Source: Rebecca billardiae RCC1528
Lineage: Eukaryota; Haptophyta
Direction: 5' to 3'
Length of the DNA: 64,000 bases
NCBI GenBank assembly: GCA_965240325.2
Contig: OZ251242.1
Span: 930,001 to 994,000, forward strand
Shown: in pieces, positions 29,395 to 42,299 of the stretch
How positions within the stretch are numbered: the stretch's first letter is position 1
How the letters are laid out: the number at the start of each line of letters is the position of its first letter
The notes under the pieces: model-generated
Seen by the model: only the letters and a program-made list of their open reading frames with translations
Told to the model about the DNA's origin: nothing
Database searches by the model: none
Translations under genes and position numbers: made by a program

Positions 29395-32300
29395 CTACTT
29401 GAAGTGAAACTGAAAGGGGCCAGCAGCAGGGCCAGGGTTGTCGGCCGTTGGGTCATCAAAGTGAAACCCGCCGCCGCCTCCGCCCGCGGCGGGCCCGGAG
29501 CCGAACATGAGGTCGGCGAAGGGGCTCTTGCCCCACTTGGGCGGCTTGGAGCCCGTGCCGTCGTCGCCCTCGCCGAAGACGTCGGCGTCGTCCTCGTCCT
29601 TGTCCTTCACCACCTCGTCCAGGCTGCCCCAGAGCTTCGTCACGTCGATGCGATCGTCCGGCAGGCCGTCGTCGTGGTCGGCGGCGCCGCCGCCGTCCCT
29701 CGGCGCCGCCGCGCCCAGGCCGTCGCTGAGCTCGCTGTCGCCGCCGTCGCTGCTGCTGCTGGTATCGTCGTCGTCGGCGGCGGCGGATGCGGCGGCGCCG
29801 CCCGCTGCCGCGCCGCCACCGGCGCGCGCGGCTGCCGCCGGCGCGCCGCTCTCCGCATCATCGCCGACCGGGCCGAGCACGCTCGCGAGGCCGCGCGCCG
29901 CCTCCCACGCGCCCGCGACTTGGCGCATCAGCTCCTCCTGGCGTGCCGCGGTGGGCGCCCACTTGCGCAGCATGGCGGCCGCGCTGTCCTGCGTGCGCGT
30001 CGCCTTGTACGGGTCGGCGCCTGCGCCGCGCGCGCGCGCGCCGCGCGGGGCAGGGTGTAGCGCGCGGCAGCCGGCGCGGCGCATGCGTCAGTCAGCGCAC
30101 GGATGCGCACGGCGCGAGCTGCGCGCGCGGCCGAGCGGCGCGGCTCGGCCGCGCGCGGGCGCTTGGAGCGCGGCCTGCACACCGGCTTTGATCAGCTCGC
30201 ATGCGGCCGCAACGTAGCCCGCCGCGCACGCGGCATGCAGCGGCGTGCGCCCCGACGCCGAGTGCACGTCGACGCGAGCGCCTGCGACGCGCGCGCGGGT
30301 GAGGGCCCGGCGGGTCCGGATGATCCGCGCGCGCGGCGCGGAGTCAGCGCGCCGCGCGGTGTGCGCGCGCCGCGCGGCAGCCGCCGCCAAGCCGGGACGG
30401 TGGCGCGCGCGGTGCGGGCGCGCGCGGCGCTCGTGAGTGCGCCGCTGGCGCGCGCGCGCGCGCGCGCGCGCACCGGCGGAGACCAACCTCGCGACCATCC
30501 GCGCGTGCCCCGCGCCGGCGGCGGCGTGCAGCGGCGTGCAGCGCGTCTTGGCGCCGCGCGCGTTGACGAGCGCGACGCGGATGGCCGCGCGCGCGGCGGA
30601 GATTCGATCGAGAAGACCGGCTCCGGCGGCGGCGCCCGCGCCGTCGAAGTGCAGCCGCGCGTATGGGCGCGGCGTGTGCGGCGTGCGCGGCGCGCCCGCC
30701 TCGCCGCCGTGCCGGCCCGCGCTGCCGCCGGTGCCGCTCCGCTTCGCCGAGCGTGGCTTGGGCGAGCCGCCGCCGCCCTCGGCCGCGGCCGCGGCACCCG
30801 CCCCCTCGGCCGACGCCGACGCGGCCGCGGCCGGCCGTGCCTTAGGCGTGGTCGGCCGCGCCTTCCCCGGCGTGGCGGGTCGGCCGGCGCTGACAGCGCT
30901 GCCGCGCGTGTCCGCGCGGCGCGGCGCCGCGCTGCCGCGCGTGTCCGCGCGGCGCGGCCCGGCCGAGCCGCGCGTGTCCCCGCGCCGAAGCCCGCCGCCG
31001 CCGGCCGCGCCGCCACCGCCGCCGCCGCCCGCCGGCCCTCCGCCGGCGATCCCGGTGCGCAGCTCGCGCTCGGCGATGTTGCACTCCTCCTCCACGGCGG
31101 CGAGCAGCACCTCGAGTGCGCGCATCGAGTCGGTCGCCGCGGCCGCGTGCCAGAGCCACTCGCCCGGCACCGCCGCCGACTCGTCCGCCGCGGGGACCGG
31201 CGCGCGCAGCCGCCAGTGCGCCAGCTGCATCGGCTGCCGGCCGGAGAGCGCGGCCAGGGCGTCCGCGGCCGCTCGCTCGTCCTTTGCTCTAAGCGCGTCC
31301 CAAAGCTGCCGGCCCGCGGCCTGCGCGGCGGCGTGCAGGCCCTGCGCGGCGGAGCTCAGCTCGGCCAGGCTCCCGAACGGCGTGTCCGCGTGCTTCGCCG
31401 CGAGCGCCGCGCGCAGATACCGCGGCGCCGCGCCGATGCCGTCCTCGACGAGCATGCGATGATGCGCGCTCGCCTCCGCGCGCACCGCGTCCGCGGGGAG
31501 CGCGCGCGCGTGCACGCTGACCGCACGCATGTACCAGGCCTCGGAGGATTTGGCACTCTTGTGGTAGAAGAGCGCGAGCCGCCCCTTGAGCGAGAGCTGC
31601 CCGTCGAGCAGCACCCGCGCCGGCGGCAGCGTCGCCGAGAGCTGCCCATCGACGTACGCGCGCGCCTCGCCCGCTTCCGCGTTCACAACTAGAGTGAGCG
31701 CTCTCCAGTGGTTGGAGGCCGCGCCGGGCACGCCGCCGCGCTCGGCGCGCGCGGTGCTCGACTCGAGGACGACGAGGCGCTCCGCGCGGTCGACCACGAG
31801 CTGCGCCTCCGCCTCCGCCTCCGCCATCGTCGCCTCCGCCGCGCCCTCGCCCTCGCCGCCGCCGCCGCCGCCCGCGGGCGCCGCCTGCGAGGCCTTGTGG
31901 CGCGCGGCCGCGCGCTTCGCCCAAGTGTCGAAGCCGCCCGTCGACAGCACGTTGCGCGCGCGCAGGCCGACGGACGGGATCTTGACGACGACGGTGAGCG
32001 TGTACTGGTTGAGGAACGCGCCGCCGCCGTTCTTGCGGAACGGCAGCCGCACGACCGCCGACGCGGCGCCCCACCCCTTCACGCAGCGCAGCCCGCCGAC
32101 GCGCGTGTGTTGCCACGGCCCGGTCAACTCGAGCCAGCGCGGCCCGCCCGCCTGCGTGCCCGGCGTGCCGCGCGTCAGGTCGAAGAGGCACGAGGTGCGC
32201 GTGGTGCGCGGGTTGGCCGCGACGCCGGCGCGCGCGCGGCGCATCCACTCGAAGTCGGTCTCGTCCATCTCCGCCTCCGCGCGCGCGCGCGCCGCGGCCA

Positions 32301-33303
32301 GCTCCTCCTGCTGTCGCTCCTCGAGCGCCGCCTCGCGCTGCCGCTCCGAGTCGACTGTGGCGTCGAGCAGCGCGCGCAGCTCGGCCTCCGCCTTGGGCTG
32401 CACGCGCGAGAGGCGCGCGTCGGCCGCGGCGGCGGAGGCGCGCCCGCCGCCCTCGCCCCCCGCCGCCGCGTCCGCCGCGTCCGCCGCGTTCGTCTCCTCG
32501 TCGTCCGCGCGGTCGGCGAGCGCGCTCACAAACTCGGCGTAAGTCACGTGTGCGCCGTGCGCCGCGATCGAGCGGACGAAGAAGAGGATGTCGGCGGGGG
32601 TGAGCTCGGGCAGGTCGAGCCACTCCATCGCGCCGTACATCTCCGCCAGCGAGATCAGCCCGTTCTGGTCCGCGTCGAACTTGGTGAACGCGTCGTGCAG
32701 CAGCAGGCCGCGCGTGCGCAGCGCGGCGCGCACGCGCACCGCCTGCGCGCGCTGCTTGAGCAAGCTCCACTCATCCTCGAGCGTGAAGAGCTTGGCGAGC
32801 GGCGTCTGGTCCCAGCGGCGCGCGGCGCGGCGGCGGCACGCGATCATCGACGCGAACCACAGCCGGCGGCGCGTCGGGTCCGCCGGGATCGCGCGCAGCA
32901 GCGAGTTGAGCTCGGACGGCTGGAAGTGCATGGCGCAGTCGATAAATCGGCACGAATTGTGCGCCGCGGCCGCCTGGTACTCGGTCGGCGCCGTCCAGTG
33001 CGCCGTGGCGTCGAGCACGGCGTCGGAGGCGGCGACGCAGCGCAGCGCGAGGGCGACGCGGCGCTTGGGCACCACGCCCTGCCCGCTCGCCTGCCGCATG
33101 TGCATCGCGCACCGGATCGTCTCCGCCTCGGCCAATGAGAGCACGGCCCTTATCCTGCCATCCTCCTCCGCGCGGAAGACTCCGGAAGTCAGGACGGCGC
33201 GCAGCTGCTCAAAGGAGAGCGAGGCGCCGGCCGCGCGGCGGGCGAGCTCGTCGGTGGTCTCGGCCTCGGAGGGCACGCCGCCGCGCACCGGCGCGCCCGC
33301 CTC

Positions 33304-33340
<37 letters not shown>

Positions 33341-35700
33341 GCCGCCGCGCCGCGCGCGCCCGCCGCCGGGTGGCTGTTGCGTCGGGAGCGCTGGCGCGCG
33401 GCGCGCGTGCCGGCGGCGCGCAGCAGCTCGCGCGCCTCGAGCTCGCTGAGCGCGACGTCGGGCTCGGCGCGCAGCGTGGACACCGCCTCGGCCGCGTCGA
33501 ACACGCCCAGCCCCTGCGTGTCCAGCAGCCGCACGATCCGGTGCACCGCGCGCCGCCTTCGCAGCAGCCCCTCGCGCGAGCCGTCGCCGACCGCGCGCTG
33601 CTGAGCGTCGTTGAGCGCGATCATCTCTGCGGCGTGCACCGTCGCGCCGACGGCGGCGTCGAGCAGCTGCTCGAGCGGGCGCGAGGCGTACTCGTCGTCC
33701 GCGGGCTGCGCGCGCGCGCGCGCCGAGCCGCGGCCCTCGCCGCCACGTCCGCCGGCGCACGGGCAGCAGCCCGGCGCGCGCGCGCGAGAGGCGTCGTCGA
33801 CGTCCGACGGTGGCGGCGGGCGACTGGATGGCGCGCGCGTCGCCCGCACGCTCACCGCGCGCGAGGTGGCCTTCTTGGCGGGCGCGCCGCGGCGTGCGGC
33901 GGCCAGCCTGAGCTGCGGTGCGCCCTCCCACCCCGACGCCGCCGCGCGGAGCAGCTCGCGCAGCTCCTCGTCCGTCAGCGCCACGTCCTCCGCCGAGCGC
34001 AACGCGGCGACCAGCTCCGCCGCCTCGAACGCGCCCGAGTCGTCGACGTCCAGAAGCCGAAGCGCCGTGCCGAGCCGCTCCTGCTGCGCCGGGGAGAGCT
34101 CGGCGGGGCGCGGCGCGGCGGGCGCGAGCGCGGACGTGTCGGGCACCCAGTCGAGCGAGCACACCACGTTCTTCAGCCGGCGCTCGCCGCGCCACTTCAG
34201 GTCGAAGTGGTTGCGGCTCACCAGCAACCACTGTGGGAACGGCAGCGGCGCGCGGCCGTGCAGCGCAAACTTGGCCGCGGGGAACACGGAGCCTCGCGCC
34301 TCGAGCGCGCGCGCGTCGGCGAGGAGCTCGATGGGCCAGCGCTCGGCCTCCTCGCCGTCGCGCGCGTACGCCAGGTCGGCGTACCGCTCCATCTCGATCT
34401 CCTGCTCCTGCTCCTGGTCCTGCTCGCGCTCCGCCTCCGCCTCCTGCTCTCGAGATTGCTCGGTGTCGAGCTCGAGCAGAGCACGCTCGGAGCCCTCGAC
34501 GGCGGCGAGGATCTCCGAGACGATCTGGCGCTCCTCGGGCGTGCGCACGTAGTCGGCGAAGCCCTCCGCGCGCTCCGCGAGCACCGCCGCGTACTCCTGC
34601 CGCTCGGGCACCCCCGACGGCACCTCCGTCTCCACCTTCTCCAAGAAGACGTCGAGCGCGCGCCCAAGGCTCGCGCGCAGCTCAATCGATCGGCGGCGCG
34701 AGCGCGAGCCGGCGGCGGCGCGCCCGCCGCCGGCCGCGCGCGCGGAGGGCCGCGCGGAGGAGGCGGGATCGTGCAGGATCGACTCGACGAGCGCGAGCCG
34801 CGCCGTCCCGTCGCCCTCCGCGCGCAGCAGCTCGAGCCGCTCCGACGCCTCGAAGAACGGCAGGCTGGTGCCCTTCCGCAGGCCGACGGCGCGCGCGCGC
34901 GACACGAGCCGAGCGAGCGCGCTCGCGTCGCGCAGCTGGACCGCGCGGCGCAGCTCGTCCTCGAGGGCGGTGCGCGGCTTCTGCTCGCGCCACGGGAAGC
35001 GCTCCCACGTGGGCAGCGGGCTCACGCCGTGCGAGCGCGCCAGCTCGCGCAGCTGCTCCTCGTGCCGCGCCTTGAGCGCGGCCACCTCGAGCGCGCGCGC
35101 GCTCAGCCGGCGCGCGGTCAAAGCGTGCTGCTCACGCCTCGGCGCGAGCACGTGCAGCGCTGAGGCGTGGTCGACGGTGGCGACGAGCCACGCGACGAGC
35201 GCGCGCTCGGCGCGCGAGATCGGCGGCGGCTCGCTCGGCTCGCTCAGCTGCGACGTCGAGAAGTACCACAGCCCGCCGAATGAGTCGCCCCCAGCGCTCC
35301 AGGCCGCCTTGGCGTTCAGACGACCGTCGTCGAAGTAATCTTCCGGACGGAGCCGCGCGCGCGGCACGCCCTCCTCGTAGTCGCCGTCGTCGTACGCGAC
35401 GTCGTACACCGTACCCGCCTCGCTCCCGCCCTCGTACTCGTCCGACGGGTGCACCGCCACGATGTCGCCCGGGTACCACCGGCCGTACCCCTTCCAGTTG
35501 CCGACCACCCTCTCGCCGTCGTCGTAGTCGTAATCGTCGGGATCAAAGTCGTCGTCGTCGTCGTCGTCGTCCTCGTCGTCGTTGGAGCCGGAGGCGGAGT
35601 CGTCGTCGGAGCCGGAGCCGTCGGAGTCGGTGTCGCCGTCGCTCGGCTCGGACGTGGTGGGCGACGTGCCGCCGGCGGGCGCGGCGGCGGCGGGCTCGGC

Positions 35701-35735
<35 letters not shown>

Positions 35736-38700
35736 CCTTTGCTGCATCCGCCTCGGCTTTGGCCGCCGCGCGCAGCTCGCGCGAGACGACCGCCGCGGCC
35801 GGCGCGAGCTCCGAGCCGCTCACCATCGCCACCGCGAGCTCCGCCGCGCTCGCGCTCACCTCCACGCCCGCCGCGCGCCCCGCGAGCCACCGCGGATCCT
35901 CGAGCGCGCGGACGGCGCGGCTCGCGGCCGGCAGCTCGAGCAGCAGCAGGGTCGCCTCGTCCTCGTCGCCGTGTGCGCGCTGCAGCGCGGCGATCGCGGC
36001 GGCGCGCGGGACGGGCGAGCCGCGCTGGCGCAGCTGCTTCCGCAGCGCGCGCAGCGCGAGCGCGTCCACGTCGGACGGCAGCGAGCCCGCGCCGATCCCC
36101 TCCGCGGCGCGCACCTTGGCGTCGAGCTCGTCGTGCGTCTTGGCAACGTCGGCGCGCACACTCTCGAGCGAGCGCTCCTTGTGCGCCAGCTCGCGCTGCC
36201 AGTCGAGCAGCGCGCCGAGCACGCCGGCCCAGGTGCACAGCACCTTCACGCTGGCGAACTCGCTCGCCGCGTTCTTCCCGCCGCCGCGCGAGGGCGCCTC
36301 CGCCGCGCGCGCCGCCCGCAGGCCGAGGCTCGCCAGCGCCGACACGAAATCATCCGGCAGCTGCGAGGCGACGCCGCGCGCGGAGCCGCCGCCGCCGCCG
36401 CCGCCGTCGTCGTCGTCGTCCGCTTCGGCGGCGTCAGAGCCGACGTTCTTGCCGATCAGCGCGACGGTGAGCTTCTTGAGCTGCGTGACGAAGCGCACCG
36501 CGCTCGCCGCGTCCACGCGGTCCCCGCCAAACCCAACCGCGCGCCGGAATCGCACGGCGAGCGGGTCGGCCGCGGCCGCGGCGCGCGAGCCGTAGCCATC
36601 TGCCGCTGAGATACCGGCCTCGCCGCCGAGCGGGGCGCCGACGTCGGCGGCGAGGTCGAAGACGACGAGGACGAAGGAGCACGCCTCGCGCGCCGCGTCG
36701 TCCGCCTCGATCCGCGCCGCGTCGCGGCACAGCCCCTCGAGCGAGAGGCGCAGCCCGGGAGCGAGCTCGTTGAAGACCGAGCCCAAATTGCTTCGGAGCT
36801 CGGGGCCGCGCGCGTGCGCCGCCTCCACGTCGCCCTCGAGCATCGCGGCGAACTGGCGCAGGCGGAGGAGGCGCGACTGCGCGGCCTCGAGCGCGTCCGA
36901 CGCGGCGTCGCCCGCCTCGCCGCCCGCCTGCTCCTCCTCCGCGGGCGACCAGCGCGGCCGCGCGCCGGCCGCGCCGCTGCCGCCGCCGCCGCCGCCGCCG
37001 CCGGACGCGCCTGTCGCCGGCTCGGCCGCGGCGGCCGCGTCCTCCTCGTCGCCCGGCGCGTAGTAGCCCGCCTCGACGGCGGCGCGCGCGACGGCGAGCA
37101 CGTCGGTGAGCCACGCCGAGTCGCTCACGTCGCCGCCGCCCTCGTCGCCGCCCGCCTCGCCCACGCCGAGCAGCGCGCACAGGCACTCGCACGCGCGCGC
37201 GAGCGTCGCGGTCGACTCGGTGCGAGCGGTCGCGCGCTCCGCTTCGTCCGAGGCATCGGCGAGGCGCGAGAGGGCGAGGACCCAGTTGTGCAGCGCGCGC
37301 GCGGCGGCGCCGCCGCCGAGCTCGGCCGCGCTCGGCTTCGCGTGCGCCGCCGCGTACTTCTGCACCGCGCGCGCCTGCTGCGGGCTCAGCGCGAGCGCGT
37401 CGACGCGCGCCGCGCGCGCGCCGAGCGGCAAGCTTAGTAACCGCTGAGTAACGGATTGCCAGCCCGGCTTGAGCTCGAAGAGCGCGCAGAGGACGTCGCC
37501 GAGCGCGCGCATCGTGGGCGTGGGCAGCAGCGTCTCGGCGAGCGCGTCGAGCGCGCCGCGCGACAGCGCGCGCAGCCCGTCCATCGCCTCGCGCAGGCCG
37601 CGCTGCGCGGCGCCTAGCGCCTCGGCGACCGCCGGCGGCACCGGCGGCGGGCGCGAAAACGCTTGGAGCTCGGCCGCGTCGTCGGCCGCGAGCTCGCGCA
37701 GGGCGCGCGCGGCGACGGTGGCGAGGCCGCGGAGCGGGCGCATCCGCGCCTCGTGCATCGCGAGCGCGCGCCCGGCCGCGCGGTGCGCGCGCTGCTGCGC
37801 CTTGAGCTCGCGCGCGCGCCCCTTGTGCGCGCGCGCCGCCTCCTCCCAGCCCGCGGCCAACACGAACAGGCGCGCGCCGTCGCGCGAGATGACGGAGCCG
37901 TCGGCATCGACGAGGACGACGGTCCAGGGCGAGGCGCCGCCGATGTCGAAGGTCTGGCGGAGCAGCGCGCGGCGCGACTTGTGCGCGAACGGCACGGCGA
38001 GCCACGGCATCCCGCGGAACTCGGCGGGCGAGGCGGTGCGCGAGACGAAGACGATCTCGATCGAATCTGCATGCGCCGCGTACGCCGCCTTGAGAGCGGA
38101 GAGCAGCCGCGCGCCCGCCGCCTCGGCGAGCTTCGAGTCCTCGCCGGCGGCGGTGGAGAAGAAGAGCGCGACGACCTTCCCCGCGATCGCGTCGCGCGTC
38201 GCCGTCCCCGTGCTCCCCGAGACGAACGCCGTGCCGATCGCCTCGAGCACGAAGCCGCGCGAGTCCTGCACTCGAAAGTAGTGGTGGCCTGCCATCAGCT
38301 CGGCAAACGCGCGCCGCCGCCACACGTTCGCGAGGTTCTGCGCCATGAGCATGTCGTACTGCGTGGCCTCGGTGCGCATCGCGTTGAGCACGAGCCACGC
38401 CGCCACGTCGTCGAGCGAGAGCGGGGGCGCGGGCGCCGCCGGGTTGCTCGCCGCCGCCTGCTGCATGGAGAGAGCGTTGGCAGCGGGCGACACACGCTCG
38501 CCGCGGTCGAGCGGGCGGCGCCGCTGGCCCGCCTTGGCGAGCTCGCGGCACATGAGGCCCTGCACCTCGGGGGTGAGCAGCAGCGCGACGGTCTGCCCGT
38601 TGCCGATCCCGCGCATCCGGAACGCGCCCTGCGCGTAGTCGCGCCACACCATGTCCTTCCCCAGCGTGAGCATCGCGCGCGCGCCGGGCGACTGGGCAAT

Positions 38701-41700
38701 GTCCATTCCGGTCGTGTGAATCTGATCGTAGAACGTGAAGCGCTGGTGAGGCGAGATCCCGGACTGGGAGAGCTTGAGCACGCGCCACGTGGCGCGGACG
38801 AGGATCATCTTCTGGTCCGACTCGTCCAGGAACACCACGCCCTCGCACCACCGCGCGAACGCGGGCATGCGCAGCAGAAACACCGCCACCTCCAGGTTAG
38901 AAAGACCGGTGACGAGCGCGCCGGTGTCAATGAGCGCGTGCGCGCGCGGCTGCGCGCGCGCCACCTCCGCGAGGAGCGACTCGACGCTCCAGCCGTCGTC
39001 GAGCACGGTGACGGAGACGACGGTGTGGTCGGTGAGCACCGTGAGCATCTTCCCGTCCGAGCCCTTCTCGTACCCGCACCGGCCGAGCGCGCGCGGCAGC
39101 AGGTCGGACGGCGTGCCGGAGAAGCCGACGCGCCGCCCGAACAGAGTCTCCCCGCCCACCTCCTGCCCGGACGCGGAGAGCTTGGTGACCTGGTGCTGCA
39201 TGTACGCGGGGAAGACGACGTTCTCGAGCAGCCAGTGCACGGTGAGCGGCTGCCGCCGGAGCAGCCGGTACAGCTTGCCCATCTGCTCCTCGTCCGACGA
39301 CTGCAGCAGCCACAGAGGCACGACGACCCGCCCGTCGTCGATGCGCACGCCCGCGCGCTCCGCCTCCGCGGCCGCGGCGAGCGCCGCGGGGCGGCGCGAG
39401 CCCTTGACGAGCCCGCCGGCGCGCTCGACCCACTCGGCGTACGTGATCGCGGACTTGCGCGCGGAGAACGGCCCGACCTCCTTCTCGAAGTTGGTGCGCA
39501 CGATATGAATCACGTCGTCCTCAAAGTCGACGCGCCGAAGTCCTTCGTACCGGTAGCCGAGCACGGTGAGGCCGATGATCACGTCGGGGTGCGCGAACTC
39601 GGAGGCGCGCGCGGGGACGTCCTTGCCGACGAAGGGGATGGCGAGCTTGAAGCGCGAGCGCGGCATCAGCGGCTCCGCCTGCTTGAGCCGCGCGTACTCC
39701 TCCTCGGTGAGCAGGCCGAACGTGACGCGCGATATCTTCTGCAGGCAATGCGGCAGCAGCGTGCCGAGCCACTCGGCGACGAGGTTGAGCATCTTGAACG
39801 CCTTGGGCGCGAGCGCGCGCGCCGCGAGCGCGTGCAGGCGGCGCGTGGCGAGCTCGGCGGCGCGCGCCTCGGCGGAGCCCGCCGCGCCGCCCTTCGCCGA
39901 CGCCGACGCCGCCGACGACGCCGGCACCGCCGCGACGATCTCGGCGGGCCAGTGCGCGTCCGCGGCGAGCTTGGACGCGTCGCCGGTGATGTACGCGAGG
40001 ATGTGGGTCTCGGAGAGGCCGCCGACGTGCTGCGCCTCGAGCCAGAGCATCGCCCACAGCGCCATCACCGGCTTCATCCGCGCCTCGTACCAGTCGAGGT
40101 TGAGCAGCACCAGGTGCGGCGACGACTGCAGCGCGTGGCTAGCGTAGCCGGCGGCCAATTCCTCCGCGAGCGTCGCGAGGATTGCCCTGGCGCGCGCCGA
40201 CTGCTCGAACGGAACCGACATGTTGCCGCCCGACTCGACGGCGAAGATGGCGTCGAGCAGGTGGATGGCGAGCGTCCAGCGCTCGGGCGAGAAGTCGAGC
40301 GGCAGCTTCGGCCCGATCGGGAAGTTGAGCTCCGAGCGCAGCGGGTGGAGCAACAGGTCGACCTCATCCATCACGAGCACGCCGCGCGCCTGGAAGAGCT
40401 CGAGCGCGGCCGCGAGCGCGCGCACGTCTCGCTCCATCGACGGGAGGTGCTTGCGCGCCGGGTCGCGGAGGAGGTCGAGCTTCTCGAGCAGCCGGAGCTG
40501 CACGCTCTTGACCGACGTCGCGGTGCACAGCACGACGCCGCGGTGCGCCACCGCCGAGCGCAGCTTGTCCACCAGCTCCCACGACGCATCGGCCGAGCGG
40601 TCAAAGGAGAGGGTGAAGACGCGCTTGCGGATGATCGACGAGAAGGCCGAGCGCAGCGTCGCGCGCGTCTGCTCGAGCAGCGCGGGCGGCATCATCTGCA
40701 CGACGAGCGAGTGCCCGTCGCCGAGCATCAGCGAGAGGATCGGCGAGATCACCGTCGTCTTGCCGCCGCCCATCAGCATCTGCTTGACGAGCGGCGAGCG
40801 CGCGCGCACCGCGGAGACAAACTCAAAGATCAGCTCCACCTGCGCCTTGCGCAGGACGAGGTTGTGAATGAACTCGAAGAGGAGGAGGCGCGGGTCGAAG
40901 GCGAGCGTGGGCGCGGTCGGGCCGCCGTGCTCGGGCCGCACGAAGTGCCGCCCGGTGCGCAGCAGCGTCGCGAGCGTCTCGGCACGCAGCGAGATGAGCG
41001 ACGGAAGGTCGGCGCGTACAGTAGCCTCGCTCGCGCGCCCGCCCGCCTCGGCGACGGTGCGCAGCGAGGCGGCGGCCTCGGCGAGCAGCAAGCGCAGCGC
41101 CTCCGCCTCCGCGATGCACCGGTTCGTCTGCCCGATCCGCGTCGCGTGGCACACCGTCGCCACCACCACGTCGAGCAGCGCGCGCGCCGTACGCGCCGAG
41201 ACGAACGGATTCAGCCGTCGCACGTCGCCAACGGCGCGCGACGAGATGAGGAAGCAGAAGACGAGCTCGAGCGTGAGGCGCGCCTCGAGACCACACGCCT
41301 GGCGCAGGACGAAGCCGAGCCTCCGCGCGCGCTCCTCGCGCGACGACGACTCCGGCCCGTGCGCGCTCGTGCCCTCCGCCGCGCGCCGCGCCGCCGCCGC
41401 GCCCACCGCCGCGCCCGCGCTCGTGTCGACGCGGTTGGCTGTTTTCTCAATCACTGGCAGAGCGCGCGAGACGTAGGCCGAGTCGTGCGCGCGTCGCTCG
41501 CGCAGCGCGAGGAGCAGCTTGTCGAGCGAGGCGCTCGCGCGCTCGAACAGCGCGGCGCCCGCCCGGCCGTCCGCCGCGCTCGCAATCTCCTGCGTCGACG
41601 GCAGCAGCAGCAGCCGCAGCGGCGACGCGCCGTTCCGTTGCGACGCGTACTCGGCCATGTCTGCCGCCATCCGCGCCAGCATGTCTCGCGCCACCTTGGA

Positions 41701-42265
41701 GCGCGCGTGCGCGTGCGAGCCGACGTCGAAGCGCAGGTCGGGCGAGATCTCGGCGATGCCGAGCTCCGCGCGCGGCACGGCGCGCACGTGCGCCTCCAGC
41801 TCGAGCACGGACAGCGGCTCCGTCGCGAACGCGCGGCAGTCTGACTCGGTCGTCGTCAGAGACGGCTCGCCGAGCGCCGCGCCGTCGACCGGCTGGAGCA
41901 CGCGCCGCGCGCACGAGTAGTCTGTCGGCGCGGGGAGCACCCAGCGGCGTGGGGGCAGGCCGGCGAGCGAGGACGCGCGCGCGGCGGGCGCGTGCGCGAA
42001 CGGCGGCACCGCCGCGCGCGGGTCGACGCCGTGCGTGCGCGCGTCCGAGGCCTCCAGCTCGTCGGCCCACGATGACGCGCTCTCGAGTTCGGCGCGAGCG
42101 GTCGCCTCCGCGTCGGCGGCGAGGGAGTTGACGTCGACGAGGGGCGTGCCGTACCGCTCGCCGCCGCCACCGCCGCCGCCGATGCGCTCGATGCGCGTGT
42201 CGTCCAGCTTGAGCGGCGCCGAGTCCTCCGGGCCCACCACCACCACGCCGCCCCAGCCCCAGTCG

Positions 42266-42299
<34 letters not shown>

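Noticed and set aside
30088-30180. C-terminal extension of the 5,262-codon frame past the ankyrin exon
   Set aside because: Splicing at GCCG|GTGTGC and GCAG|GCGCC gives a better continuation into the acidic exon. The unspliced tail is Arg/Ala-rich.
37663-41844. Plus-strand frame of 1,393 codons
   Set aside because: It is antisense to the helicase-like core of the giant gene. It is Arg/Ala/Leu-rich and without domain motifs, a known by-product of high-GC coding strands.
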